Shown piece after piece: positions 34,327 to 46,282 of a DNA stretch of 64,000 bases; positions within the stretch are counted from its first letter, which is position 1; every line of letters starts with the position of its first letter. The position numbers and the translations under genes were made by a program. Below the pieces are notes generated by a model. That model saw nothing but the letters and a program-made list of their open reading frames with translations, was not told the DNA's origin and made no database searches. Origin of the DNA: Ganoderma boninense. Taxonomy: Eukaryota > Basidiomycota > Agaricomycetes > Polyporales > Polyporaceae. Location of the stretch: assembly GCA_002900995.3 (NCBI GenBank), contig CM035306.1, positions 310,001 to 374,000 of the forward strand, written 5' to 3'.

Positions 34327-37300
34327 TTACAGATCCTCATCATCACCGACAGCGATAGCTCGTGCAAGTGCTCCGCTGCGATCAACAATCCCCCATCCTC
34401 CGCCAGCGGAATCCGGTACGCGACCTACCGCACACTGAATAGCAGGTATGTCGACAACTGATAATGCCCCATACCGAGAATAGTAGTGGATGTCAAGACG
34501 GTGATCGCTGTGCGTGATGGCGCATGTTCGTATTGCTGCGAGAACAATTGTTGTGTCCGACTTCAGTTTGAGCGCGGCCTTGGCCGCCTGTGTGTTGAAC
34601 TCGAGGGCGAAGATGTACTCGAGCCGACCGTAGAAGGTTTGAAGCTCGTATCTGGGTTTCTTTCGTCGTCGGCGACTGTAAATGTCAACATACACTTCAT
34701 ACTACAATGCACAATGGCAGGTTAGCATTAGTAGTGCGCGCGGAGATAATCATGGGTTCCAACTTGAATAGCACTCACCCGAACGTAGGTCTGATCTCTC
34801 TTGTCTCCGGCGCGCTTGAGAAGAGAGGTTGCATGGATTGTGTCGCCGCCTTCCAGAATACGGACCTTTGCCCACTGTTCGATTGCATCAGGCATTACTT
34901 GCCGTATGAGGGCAGCCTTCTTGATACTGAATCGAGTGGCCAGGCATCCAATGATCTTGTCCATAATGCCACGCTCGAGGACAGGGAACCGACATGGCTT
35001 ACCAAGGACACAACTCTTATCTAGGGACAATTGTGAGCATAAGATCTAAAACTGGCACATTGCAGGGAGAGCGTCACAGTGCACGTACATCCTGGTTTGC
35101 TAACTTCGAGACAGGACAGACTATCAGGATCGCGGTTGTGGGCAGATCGTCGAAGCGAAAGGTCAGGCATATCGTATACGAGGCGGATCTGAGAAAGGCG
35201 AGCCATGTCGAGAAGCCGGCGGTCGATACTAGACCAGGGGAATCGCCGACTGGCAATGGCTGGCTGCAATGCACCACAAAAGCGCTCCATGGGAAATGCC
35301 CAGGATGCCCATACAGGGCCCGCTGCTTCGATGCTATCCGCTATATGCAGCAAAGCGTGCACCGTGACTGGACAGGTACTGATGCGCTCGGGGGTAGACT
35401 GGTAATAGAACCTGTCAGGTGTCATCAGGTCAGAATGGTTCAACAAAGGGAGGCATTCGAAGCATAATGGACGATGGCAGGTGACGGACGGCGGACGCAC
35501 TTTTCATATGTCTGTACCCAGTCAATAAATCCATCGCGTATACGTTTGATCTCGCTCTTGCTAATTTCGAACTGCAGACACAGCTGGAGAAGCTGTACAA
35601 GCTTTATGAAGTGGTTGTAGTAGCGGATATGACGGAACCGACGACGAAGAAGCACGGGTGCAATGTACAGGGTCCAGATAGACCATGCATCGGCGGTCCC
35701 AGCGTTTCCCTTGTCCTTCGCAATATTTCCCAAGCGGGGGCCAAATATTCCAGGAAGTGTGTCGCCCGTTCGAGAGGTTGCTTCGCCAATTGCTTCCCAA
35801 ACCGACGGTTGAAGGGTGTATTGGTGTGCACCCTCATCGAGGCCCTTGAACGTGCCTGTCCAATGTCGCACTAAGTTTGGCATAAGGTTCTCCCAGATCA
35901 GGTGCATAAAGTCATATGGAAATGAACGGGGAAATGAGAGAGATGGCAGGTAGCTTAGGATGGAGAGACCCTTGACACCATGGGACTTCGCAAGCCGCTC
36001 AGCGTCTACGTCTGACGGAGCTTCCATGACTTTACGTCCCTGAGAGATGATGTCGGCATGAGTACGGAGGGGTAGAGAGGCTGGATCGTAGGTCTTGATC
36101 GCTTTCGGGTCTTGAAGGACAGCAGGATGGCGAGCGCGGTCTAGCGGAACGTAATGGGTGGTCGCTTTGGTGCCAGGTGGTCGGAGGCCGCGTATTGTAC
36201 ACATGCGACAGGGAAAGATGGCGTTGTGTCCTTTCATCTGCATGACCATTGAGATGGCAGGGATGTCGCCGGAGACAAGGATGAGAAAGGCACGTTGGAC
36301 AAACATAGATCGTGCACATGGATCATAGGCTGGGACACCGACGGCAAGTTGCTGGAGTTCCTCAACCACAGGCCAGAGGAAAGAGTCGAAGTCCTTCGGC
36401 TTTTTGGGGCCTGGTACAACAGCGAGGGGAAGGATATGTTGTTTGTGAAAGTGGATCTCGGGAGGAAGATTGTAGTTGTAGGCGATGATTGGCCAAGCGG
36501 ACTTCTTGCGACGCCGCCATGGAGCAAACCCATCAGTCGAAAGGCCGAGTGCAATGTCTCGAGCATCATCGAAGTACAAGTGGCCTATATCTTGCCCATC
36601 GATGACGACATGTTCGCTCTGTAAGGTCCGGTAATGCTCGCTGTCGAACACATCTCGGACGCCTCCGTTTGGGGTTGACTCAAACTGGCCACGATAGTCC
36701 ATGTCCTCCGCAGTACGCGCATGCTGACGGAGTGCGAGAAGGCGATCCTTAAGGGGTAGGTAAGTGTAACAGCGCTGAGGGTTTCCATACTCATCATAGC
36801 GAGAGGTCTTGCAGTAGCTGCATTCAGTGAGGTCATCGAGAGGTCCTGTGTATGCCATGCAGGACTCGGGGCAGCAGTCGTAGAGCTGGGGCTTGAGACC
36901 ACTCAGGAATGTGAGACGGGCACGGATCTTGGCAAGGGAAGGGAAGTTTTCGAGCGGAAAGGACCTCGGCAGGTCAGCGAAGGCGTCGTTCGTGAGGTTA
37001 TGGCGGAGCTTATATGCCAAAGCTCGTAATATGGCTTTGTCTTCATCGCGTAACCGGTCTTCTGTGCATATTGTTGTCCAGTTCAACATGGGACCCATTT
37101 CGTAGAACAGATTGAGCAAAATAGCTTACGGATATGAGCAGCCTCCTGCATGAACCCCTCATACAGCTTGTCATATGCGGTGACGACTGGGTCGAAGATG
37201 GGGTAATTAGACTCATCCTCCATATCTTCCTCATCAGAGCCAAGGTCGTCATCGCCGTCCCATTCCATATCGTCGTCGCCGTCGTCCCATTCCTCGTCGC

Positions 37301-37868
37301 TTGCACAGTCCTCGACAGTGGCCGGAAAACGGCGGCGGTGCTGCTTGAGAAAGTCCGTGGACATCTGGTCGAGCATGTGCTCAACGTGAGCTTGAACGCC
37401 TGACCTTGCATCCTCAGAAATGTCCTCTGCACCCTGCGGCTGCTCATCTACTCCATGATCATCCTCACCGGCCATCCAGGCACCGCTGTCGGTGACGTCG
37501 TCGAGACCAGAGCCGGATTGCTCCTCGTATGTAGATGTTCCATCCTTGGCAGTGATTTCTGAGCCGACACGGCCAGACTCGGGCTCCAGGGTCAATGCGC
37601 CTGCTCGCAACTGTTGTGCGTACTGTTGGAACGCATGCGACGCACGGACATGGGGGGCTGCCAGCTTTTTGCGGTGACGAATGATTGTACTTGCCGAGCG
37701 GAGCCGATTGCAGCACGGACATATTTGCATCCTCGCAGGCTTGTCTTCAAGTCCCTTCTTGCCTAGTTTTCGTAGTACTGTAAAGCAAAGTCAAAAATCA
37801 GTAATGGTCAAAGGTGACGGTCGACGGAACATCCTAAGCTCACCTTTAGGAAGAAGACTTCGTGCCAT
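34327..37868 (-). CDS. Tnp2-type transposase, six exons, intact frame
   Basis: Exons 37868-37844, 37777-37130, 37061-35501, 35411-35089, 35020-34779 and 34701-34327 join in perfect phase to 1057 residues. The N-terminus has a zinc-binding-like CPCCNRLRS followed by a basic run and a very acidic region (DDGDDDMEWDGDDD). The Transposase_21/Tnp2 core includes YDCCPESCMAYTG and CSYCKTSRY (Cys pairs), FFDDARDI-like LYFDDARDIALGLSTDGF, SGDIPAISMVMQMKGHNAIF, CRMCTIRG, FPYDFMHLIWENLMPNL and, in exon 4, WAFPMERFCGALQP. These are hallmark blocks of the plant CACTA and fungal Tnp2 families. All six exons are stop-free and all introns canonical, so the gene could still be active. It shares a short divergent promoter with the companion ORF at 38110. 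Confidence 0.9.
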
Positions 37869-38109
37869 GTCCAGGGATATTGAGAGAATAAGACGAACGG
37901 TGCAAAATGGGGATAAGTGGAAGATGTTATTGAGCAAAGGATGTGGTTCTACGGAGTACAGACGATGAAGACTCGTAACACAGTCGTTCCTTGCCAAGGC
38001 CGTGAGAAAGTGAGGGAAAGCCACCAACTGTTATCGGGGGCCTCCGACGGGCCTCCTGTTGACCACGTAGCACCATACCCTCCTCTGAACCTGTGTCTTG
38101 CTTTTTATC

Positions 38110-38978
38110 ATGTCTACGAAGCGCAACCAAGAAAATCGACCCACCGCTCCTGTTGATACCCCTAACGCACTCTCTCCGCTTAAGCCGAAGAAGCAGAAGT
38201 CTAAACAAGGCCGTGCCATAAACCCCGTTCAGCTCGACGAACTCGCTCTCAACGAAGGAAACGATGCTACTATACCTGATAAACAACGGGGCAAGTCTAC
38301 CAAGGCGGCGGACCAGGACCCGATACCTGACGCTTCTGGAGGCCACCCTCCCACGACCTCTTGCGCACCGAAGATACCGTTGAAGCGACGCTCTGGCCAG
38401 GGCAAAGGTTCCCCGTCATCGAAAACGGTAATCACTATTGCAGCATTAGTCACCTGTCTCTGACCAAACATTAGACGGAGACGCAAGCAAAGGCGTCTCA
38501 ACCAGCGCTGACAGCTACCCGGCGCAACACGACATCTACACACCCAAATGGCGGCTCTGCTTCTCGAACGCCAGCAGGTGGGGCCAGCTCAAAGTCTCTG
38601 CCTTCTGTGTCAGCTACTGTCACTACGGCAGCCAAGATTTGAAAGGAAGCGCGTGAAGGCTCGACGCCGGCAGGCACGGACGAGGCTCATGGATTTGGTC
38701 AATCTGACCCAGAGGTGCAGAAAGAGCTGGAATCGCTGCGTGGTGAGCAACATTCTCACTTGCTATTCTGGAAATTGATGACGACTCGACACGCACCTCT
38801 ACTAGCCCAACTTGCACGCGCGAACAAGAAGCTCAAGAAAGCATCACGTACCAGCAAGACCAATCCACCAGCGCCACAGCCCTTGATCCCACGCCCTTCA
38901 GGAACGCTTGGCAAGCACTGGCATTTGCAGACAGCCATGGGACTTGTGAACAACAAGACACTCTACTCCAAGATCCTC
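38110..38978 (+). pseudogene. companion ORF of the Tnp2 element, broken by a stop and an LTR insertion
   Basis: From ATG 38110 a Lys/Ser-rich exon ends at a GTAATC donor (after SSKT). A second exon (about 38474-38746) continues in frame but meets TGA at codon AKI-stop before KEAREGSTPAG. A third exon (about 38815-38978) encodes a short coiled-coil-like QLARANKKLKKA and then LIPRPSGTLGKHWHLQTAMG. The IPRPxGxxGK...LQxAMGL block is one I associate with transposon-linked basidiomycete proteins. The next exon is missing because an LTR retrotransposon begins at 39024, just past the intron. The TGA could come from a single C-to-T change of CGA. DNA-binding accessory role is only an inference from the basic composition. 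Confidence 0.6.
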
Positions 38979-39023
38979 GTAAGTGAATGGCCCGAAGAGC
39001 TGAGGGACAGACTCACTGATAGG

Positions 39024-39483
39024 TGTCATGAACGGCACGCTCGGCACCTACCCCGGCGTCTCTCTTTCCCTTTTTGGACTGTTTGCCTCCCGCGTCGTCC
39101 TTATTGTCCTCCATTGTTTAGCAAACCTGTCCCTTGTTCTCGCAGTACAATAACTCCTGTTACCCATTGTTCCCGTCGTCATTGTACTACATACCATTGT
39201 TCTTCCACTGGTTCCCGTGTCCATAGTTACCTATTGTTCCCGGTTCCCATTGTCTGTTACATGTATATAAGGCCTGTACTTTGCTACCTGGAGACCTCAG
39301 TTTCGACCTCTTGTCTCCAGGTAAGCCTCACTGTATTCTCGCTCGTTAGTTACTCGCTCAATACATCTTGTCTCCAGCCTGACTGTCGAGCCCTGCTCCG
39401 CTCTCGCTGCACAAGTGCTCGTCGACGCCCTTGCTCGTCTCGTAAGCCTCCTCCCTGATCTTACTCGACAGCCAGTCGTAACA
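39024..39483 (+). repeat. probable 5' LTR
   Basis: Begins TGTCATGAACGG and ends CAGTCGTAACA, so it has the canonical TG...CA ends, with pyrimidine-rich internal sequence full of CCCATTGTT-like echoes. A TATA box sits about 240 bases in. The right limit is uncertain because no 3' LTR survives for comparison and the adjoining primer-binding site is not clear. Confidence 0.5.
39264..39270 (+). promoter_or_regulatory. TATA box in the LTR
   Basis: TATATAAGG at 39264-39272 followed by GCCTG is the usual retrotransposon U3 core promoter. Confidence 0.55.
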
Positions 39484-39884
39484 TTAGGTCGAAACTTCTA
39501 CACGAGCACCGGCGTACTCCACCCACACTCTTTCCCTCTCGTACGGTATGCACTTAGATCCTCTGTGTTGGCCTAGCGTAGTGCGCGCTCTAGTCACACC
39601 ATCAGACGTGGTCTCGGCGCAACCTGAGGCTTGCCACTCTTAGTGGTACAGTACGCGGAAAGCTCCTAACACGAGACCCCGGTACTGACAGAAGTGGTCC
39701 GCCTCACGGCGTGGGAGGCTAGAGAAAGGCGGCGAAACAAAGCCAAGGCAGAACACCCTTGGGCCCGTGTCCCTTGGGCTAAGACACAGCAATAGGCTGA
39801 GGAGGCTGAGCAGACAGTGTCGGATCGTGCACCTGCCGTTTCTATTCCTGGGATAGGAAGCGAGCTACCCCCACTCCCCTCACC

Positions 39885-41297
39885 GTGGCTTGCAGTCAAA
39901 GGTTACACGCTTTTCACAGCACCGCGGTCGAAGACCAGCACTGGAACACCACCGAACAACAGTGGTTTGTTTGCGACCGCCAACCCTGCCCACACCGTGA
40001 CCTTACCTTTGACTGGACACCAGCCGAGTGGGCTCCATTCCGACCCTTTATCCAGCCACACCCTAGTCAACAACAGGCAATCGTAGACCGACTCGCTCAG
40101 CCACCACCGGCCCCCTCCACAAGACCCACACGAGCAGCTGTTGCTGCTGCACGGAGTCGCCCCGGCACCCAACCCCCCAGCCGTGCTCCCAGTCATGTAC
40201 CGAGTGGGACTGCCACCCCCAGTCGATCCACAGGCTCCCCTGCCCTTGACAAGACCATTGCACTCGTTACCGAACGTCTTGGACAACGACGAAGCTCAAA
40301 CCCCTCATCACCCATTGCGACAACTTCTAAACTTCCAAAGGCAAAAGAGAAGCCTGAAGTAAAGAAGGAACCAAAGCCGAAAACTACCAGTTCCAACACC
40401 CCGCAATCGTCGTCCTCGTCCAATCCTCCTCCTGCACCCAATCCACCCCCCGCACCCACCATGACCACTCCTGCGCCCGCGCCAGCATTCGACACCTCCA
40501 AGCTCCTTTCCCAAATTGCCCCGCGTGACTACGATGGAAAGTCCGCACAAGATGGTCTCCGTTTCGTGTCCGCAGCTCAGATCTACTTCAACACCCTCAC
40601 AGCAGTAGCTGTCGGCACACCAACGGAGGTGGTCTGGATGACCATCCTTAGTAGGCTCACGGAAGGAGCAGCAGCCTGGGCTGGCCCCCACATCGTAACA
40701 CTCGCTGGTGGAACCAGTCCTTGGGCAAACTATGCAGCGTTCAGTACGGCATTCAAGGATCACTTCTGTGCAGCCGACGACAAGGAGGCTGCCATTGCTG
40801 AATTGGTCAAGCTGTGCAAAGCATACCGCAAGATCGGCACCGTCCAGGAGTATACGGCACAGTTTAATGCAGCTGCAGCTCGCACTGGCTTCAGCAACGA
40901 GGACAAACACGAACGCTACCGCTCTGGCCTGCCTCCCAGGCTCAAAGACGTTCTCGCCACCAGCGCCCACGACATCTCCGACCTTGCCAAGATCCAGAAG
41001 GTGGCACTGTCACTCGACCAGGCCCTCGTCACCAGAGAGGAAGAACGGCCGAAGTCGTTTGGATGGAAGAAGAAGGGGGAGAAGGCGGCCGCTACCGGGA
41101 AGAAGCCGTTCCCCAGAAACTGTCACATCTGTGGCCAGCCCGGACATCGTAAGTATGACTGCCCGCGGTTGAAGAGTCAGCAAGCCGCTTCCTCATCCAC
41201 TGCAACTACGGAAGTAGCGGCTCTTCAGGCCCAGCTCAAGGCGATGGAGGAGAAGATCGCGGCCCTTACGACCGCTGAGAAGAAGGAGGGTTTCTGA
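39885..41297 (+). CDS. gag polyprotein of gypsy element
   Basis: The open frame begins at a GTG codon (39885), so the true start is upstream in a damaged leader or at a later ATG; the frame is open for 470 codons. The N-terminal third is Pro/Ser/Ala-rich. The capsid-like region has SAAQIYFNTLTAVA, LTEGAAAWAGPHI and YTAQFNAAAARTGFS, typical of Retrotrans_gag. The C-terminus has a CCHC zinc knuckle (CHICGQPGHRKYDCP) and a coiled-coil tail. It packages the element RNA in virus-like particles. No stop interrupts it, but the downstream pol frame is damaged. Confidence 0.8.
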   Translation: MACSQRLHAFHSTAVEDQHWNTTEQQWFVCDRQPCPHRDLTFDWTPAEWAPFRPFIQPHPSQQQAIVDRLAQPPPAPSTRPTRAAVAAARSRPGTQPPSRAPSHVPSGTATPSRSTGSPALDKTIALVTERLGQRRSSNPSSPIATTSKLPKAKEKPEVKKEPKPKTTSSNTPQSSSSSNPPPAPNPPPAPTMTTPAPAPAFDTSKLLSQIAPRDYDGKSAQDGLRFVSAAQIYFNTLTAVAVGTPTEVVWMTILSRLTEGAAAWAGPHIVTLAGGTSPWANYAAFSTAFKDHFCAADDKEAAIAELVKLCKAYRKIGTVQEYTAQFNAAAARTGFSNEDKHERYRSGLPPRLKDVLATSAHDISDLAKIQKVALSLDQALVTREEERPKSFGWKKKGEKAAATGKKPFPRNCHICGQPGHRKYDCPRLKSQQAASSSTATTEVAALQAQLKAMEEKIAALTTAEKKEGF

Positions 41298-41394
41298 TTA
41301 GAGCCGCACTGGACGCTGCGCGTGCCGGCTCTTGTAGTAATAGTCAATTTTCTGTACTGAGTTCCGCGTTTGTATATGAAGTAAATCACAGTGG

Positions 41395-42645
41395 TCAACA
41401 CTTTCATATACCAGTACGGTTAATCGGCAAGCAGCGACATAAGGACATAGTAGCAATGGTAGATAGTGGAGCTACTACTAAGTTTTTACATAGACGGTTC
41501 GTAGAGAAGAACCAGGTTACGACGAGGAAGTTGGCAAGGCCAATTCCTCTGTACAACATAGACGGTACTGAGAACCGTGATGGGGACGATCACGGAGGTC
41601 GCCGTGTTGGATATGGCGATTGGAGACCACCGAGAGAAGGTGGGTGTTTGTGGTGACAGACATAGGAGAAGAGGATGTGATCATTGGCCTGGACTGGCTG
41701 CGCGAGCACAACCCTGAAGTAGATTGGGAACGTGGCTCGCTGCGCCTATCGAGATGTCCAGAGGCATGTCCGGCTCATCGGAAAGGCATCCAAACCTGTT
41801 GAGACCAAAGCGCGTGATACGGAGGTACGGCTTACGGCGCGCAATGGTTCTCGGCGGGTGCGGAAGGCAAAGATGATGGGGTAGGATATGCACGGCTGTA
41901 ATGGTCGAGAGAGGAGGAGGAAGATAGGCCTCCACCACCAGGTTTTCTGCCGGAATGGGATGGCACTGAAGAGTCTCTTCTCAATGCACTGGAAGATGGA
42001 CGACGACTTCGAGGTACCCTAAGATCTTTGTGTCGGCGAGCTACACGTACTCTCAACAGCTCGCTGAACAAGAAGTACCAGAAGAAGGAAGTCCGTCCTG
42101 TTGAAGAGATTGTACCCCCCAGTACCACGAGTATCTGCGTGTGTTCTCGAAAGAGGCGTCCGAACGTCTACCTGAGCACGGACCCTATGACCACGCTATA
42201 GAACTCGTTACCAGATGCTAGGATGTTCCATTCGAAGGTGTACCCCCTGTCTCCCAGCGAGCAGGTCGAGCTTGACAAGTTCCTTAGCGAGAACTTGGCC
42301 AAAGGTTATATTCAAGAGTCGAAGTCACCAATGTCATCACCGTTCTTCTTCGTTAAAAAGAAGGATGGCAGCCTACGTCCTGTACAGGACTACCGGCGAT
42401 TGAACGACATCACCATTAAGAACCGATACCCGCTACCATTGGTGTCAGACTTGATGGATCGACTCAAGAGGGCCAAGTACTTTACAAAGCTCGACATCCG
42501 TTGGAGGTACAACAACGTGCGGATTAAGACCGGTGATGAATGGAAGGCTGCCTTTGTTACCAATCGCGGACTGTTCGAACCGAACGTGATGTACTTCGGA
42601 CTGGCCAACTCGCCCAGTACATTCTCTGCGCTCATGAACGACATC
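41395..42645 (+). pseudogene. pol remnant: retropepsin and partial reverse transcriptase
   Basis: A retropepsin domain is recognisable by AMVDSGATTKFLHRRF and the flap/IIGLDWL region near 41.68-41.70 kb. Between these, single extra G bases in GATGGGGACG (about 41580) and GGTGGGTG (about 41640) shift the frame twice. Reverse transcriptase begins near 42223 ([20 protein letters not shown]) and continues through [18 protein letters not shown] and [15 protein letters not shown] to SALMNDI, where it is cut at 42645 before the catalytic YxDD box. The product could not be functional. Confidence 0.8.
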
Positions 42646-42765
42646 CAGCTGCTGTTGTAGTATTGATGTATCATGTTATGATTAACACCCTGGACCGTTT
42701 TACATCATGTTACGGCAAGGATTGCGATGTATCACGGGCCTCCGGGGCCTTCTCCGGGCCTCCTG
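42646..42765 (+). mobile_element. terminal fragment of the palindromic-element family
   Basis: CAGCTGCTGTTGTAGTATTG at 42646-42665 matches the outer end of the 2.67-kb palindromic element (CAGCTGCTATTGTAG on the minus strand at 48951), and similarity continues for about 115 bases (AACACCCT, CGTTTTACATCA, GCGATGTATCA). No matching opposite end was found. It interrupts the reverse transcriptase frame after codons for MNDI. Confidence 0.7.
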
Positions 42766-43328
42766 CGCGTAGATCGGGCCCTCCGGTCGGCATCTCGGCC
42801 ACCTTCCTAATGCAGTACAGGGCGCGCGCTATTGCTAATCTAACGTTTCCGAGCGTGTCGCTGCAGCCGAGCCGCTACTCCTCCTCGTATGGTTTCCTAA
42901 TCCGGCATGCTAGGCGAGCGGCCTTGCGGCGACATGTGCGCAGGTCCGCGCGGGCGTCAGCCCTCGCGCGCGGTCAGCTCGGCTCGGGTGTGGGGTCAAG
43001 CAGGCAAACAGAGGCTGGGCGCGCTGCTTCTTGTTGATGTGCACACCACGCGCTCATGTATATTAAAGATAGATTGTTATTCTAGTTCATGAGGTGAGAT
43101 CACTCGCGACATCGAGGTAGGTAGAGCGATTAAGGAACACATTAAAAGGGCCATGAGGCGCGAGGGGACGGAGGCGCGAGGCTGCAAGGGACAGGTCGAT
43201 GATGTTGAAGGGGAAGAGATGAACGAGGGTGGGTAGCGAGGGGCAATCAACGGCGACGACGCTTCGCACGCTGTGTGGGACCTTCAATGTCTTCGGCCGG
43301 GCGTTTTCTATTAATTTCCGTGTGAGCC
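42766..43328. other. GC-rich filler between elements
   Basis: About 560 bases with no gene. The first part (42.77-43.05 kb) is rich in CGGGCC/GCGCGC; the part after 43.09 kb probably belongs to the 3' flank of the minus-strand accessory gene. Confidence 0.35.
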
Positions 43329-46274
43329 TTAGGTACCCATGTGAGAGGGAGATAGGACGCACCGTTCATTGACAGCCCATGTCGCCATCTGGGAGCTCAC
43401 CCATTGGACATCCTCAACCGCACTCAGCCAGTCCTTGCGCGCCCATTGGTCATCACCGCCCGCGAGCTTAAGGCCCCACCATGCTAGAGAAAGAAGAACA
43501 ATTTGGAAGCCATTCTTCCCGGGCTTCTTCAAGGCGTCCCAAGATCCATCCCCTCCCACAATAGGCCGTCCAGCTTCATCGCGCTCACGCCAATCGGGCT
43601 GCAGAGTGGACCACCAGCTCCACCACTGCTCGCCGTACTGAGTTGTATCCTCGATTGCGGGGACCTTGGAGACATCGGCGCGCAGGACGCGCAGCCAGTT
43701 CTCGACCTGCGCCGGCCGATGTTGGGTGCCATATCCCTTGGTCTGAGTTACATCAACGAATGTCGAGAAACAACGTGTACATTGAAGTACTCACCGAAGT
43801 CTTCCAATTGTAGGCCCGCTCGATGACAGTCCACCACTCGGCCGCAGACAGAAAGTCCGGGCCTAGAGAGGCACGGTGAGTCTCCAGCCAGTTGAACGTT
43901 CGCTTGAGCCAGTCCGGCCACCCGCTCTCGTCCAGCACAATGGCTGAAAGCGAGTGCACTTGGGTGGAACCAGACAGCGCGAGCGAACCGGGGGCGACTT
44001 GAGGCTCAAGGGGAAGCGCGGGCGGGGCGATTGTCGGCCCAGATTGATGTGCGTTACCGGGCGACGGCGTCGAAGAGGATGATAATGGAGGCCCGGAGGT
44101 CAGCGCCACTGGGGGAAGATCTGAGGATGAGGGCCGCCCTGGCGAGAGCGAGGACGCGGTCGATGGGTCTTGAGCTGGATTAGCGGGGGATGGGGATACA
44201 GGCGACGGGTCTTGAACTGTCGGGGCCGATGCCACCTGTTGGTTCGTCGATGAAGTCGGAGGGTCGAGCGACTGAGTGCCGAGGGCGACGGTGGACGGCG
44301 GAACTAGAGGGTCCTGGGAGGAGTTGTTGGGTTCGGTGGTGGGTGCAGAGGTGCGTGTGGCGCCTGTCGCGTTTCGCCGAGAAGACCTTCGCGCGACCTT
44401 GGGCTCTGACGCTGGGCGCTTCCCTTTGTCCTGCTTCTCTCCACTCTGCTGTCCGCTGACCTTGTCCTTTCTGACTCTCTTTTCCCCTGCGCCGGTGAGC
44501 TGCACAGGCCCGACCTGGCGAAGGAGCTCGCGGGAGAAGATCTTTCCCAACATCACATTTCGGTCGTACTGGGACGCAGACTTGAGGCAGTACAGCTGCT
44601 TCCTGCGCAGCGGGGCATCGAGGCGGCCGAGGAACTCGCGTACCGGAGCACTCAAGCTGAGCTCGTCCATGGTCGATATCACCTCGTCCTCGGGCACCTC
44701 CTCCGCGAGCAGAAGAGCTTGGAGTTCAACATCATCTCCGTCCTCCTCGTCCTCGTCCTCGTCCTCTCTTCGTCCTGCCAGTCGTCGCTCTGAACCTCTT
44801 GCCCGACTCCTCGGCGCTGTCGCTCTGGTCGGCATTGGCTTTACGTCTTACTCTTTTGCTTTCTTCCCGGATTTCGCCGCCCCCTCGTCAACGCTTTTCT
44901 CCTCCCGCTCTCGCTTAGACCCTTCGATGCGGCGGGGCGTGGAAGCGGCAGTTGCGAAAGCAGGTTGAGCGTGGACATTGCGGGAGTCGTTGTGGAGCTC
45001 TGCGGTAGGGTGAGGATCTCATTTTCAAGGATCTGGGGGAGGGATTCTTGGGCATTCGGGTTGCCAGAGGCGTAACGCGTGGGGCGGTAGGAGTTCCGAC
45101 ACGGGACCTTCCGGGGGTGGCCTCGCGCGCAGCAAATTCTGAAAGCTGTAGGTGAGTAACGTATATCGTGCGAAGTGGACACCACGACGTTATGCTCACC
45201 CGACGTCTGCGACAAGAAACGCGTGAAGGAACCCATGACTTGGGTTTTGAAAGTCTCTGCCTCTGCCATGTGCCAGGGCAAAGGTATGTTGCCTGCCGTT
45301 TTCCCCGCCGTCACCCTAAGCAGTTCTGTTCAGCAAAAACGTGGACATAACTCACACAAGGGTACCTACACTTTGAGCTGGAATTCCCGAGGTCCTGCTT
45401 CGTTAGGAATGCCAGCGATAAGCGTCAAATAAAACCCGGTCTTCTTCCTCAAGAAATCGAGCATAGGTTGGATGACCCGGCCATGCTTTCCCGGGCCCTG
45501 AAATGTACGGTAAGCTCCATCTGAGAGGTAGTGCAGATAGATCAGCTTACAAGGCTTGCGCGTCTGCGGGTAGATGCTGCGCCTCTTCTGCTTCCTGGGC
45601 GGCGAATGCTTCCTCCTCCGCCTTCATCTCTTCCAATTCCGCCTCGAGTTCCTTCTTGACGGATTCAGGTTCCTCCTCCAACATCTCGCGGGCGATGGAG
45701 CAACGGAACGTGAGCTTGTGATTTGCTGGGAGCCCTGCTTCCGGCCAGCGCTTGTTGAACTCCTTTTGTACGGCGCCTTTGTTCTTGCTCAAATAGAGCT
45801 GCGCGAGCGACATCGCGCGAGGTGGAGGGGCGGGGGACACTTCTTGACAGAGCTCTTGGAGAATGAAAACCCATGGATCCTTCCCGCCGCGCGTCATCAC
45901 CGCACGGCGATAGCGCAGGTGAGCCTGGATACGCTGCGTTCAACGCCAGGTAAGTTTGACAATCTTTCATGTTATACAAGGATTAAACATACATCTTGCG
46001 TGCGCTTGATGATCTTCGCTTTCTCATCCAGGTCGGTGACCATCCCCTCGGGTTCCACCAAGTCGCTGTCGGACTCCGGGTCCTTGTTGAAGGGGAAGAA
46101 CCAGGGGTATTTCAACCAGTACCCGGCGAAGACATCGGCCCAAAATTCGTTCTGTGCGGCGCGGCTGCTGTTACGAAGGGCAACGAACCTGTCCAGGTAC
46201 TCGCCGAGGAATTCTTGCTTTTTCGGCGTGAATATCGACTGATTTCCTGCCTTCCCTCCTTTGCTCTTGCGCTT

Positions 46275-46282
46275 GGACTTGC
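46275..46282. repeat. target-site duplication, left copy
   Basis: GGACTTGC directly flanks the left end of the foldback element; an identical copy lies at the right end. Eight bases is the duplication length of the hAT superfamily. Confidence 0.75.

Larger units (their letters stand above)
34145..38978 (-). mobile_element. CACTA/EnSpm-type DNA transposon (Tnp2) with divergent companion ORF
   Basis: The element core is the Tnp2 transposase gene (34327-37868, minus) and a divergently transcribed companion ORF (38110 onward, plus) sharing a 240-base spacer. One end is suggested by subterminal repeats at 34.1-34.2 kb; the other is lost to the LTR element that starts at 39024. Terminal inverted repeats and the 2-3 bp target duplication expected of this superfamily could not be paired, so the limits are approximate. 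Confidence 0.6.
39024..42645 (+). mobile_element. Ty3/gypsy LTR retrotransposon, 3'-truncated and decayed
   Basis: A probable 5' LTR (39024-39483) is followed by gag with a zinc knuckle, a retropepsin, and the first half of reverse transcriptase. The element stops inside reverse transcriptase at 42645 where another element's end begins. RNase H, integrase and the 3' LTR are missing. The order protease-reverse transcriptase and the RT sequence style ([20 protein letters not shown]) fit Ty3/gypsy. It sits directly after the third exon of the Tnp2 companion ORF. Confidence 0.8.

Noticed and set aside
37134..37403. Plus-strand ORF over the acidic region of the Tnp2 gene
   Set aside because: Antisense of an Asp/Glu-rich coding stretch, which rarely makes stops on the other strand.
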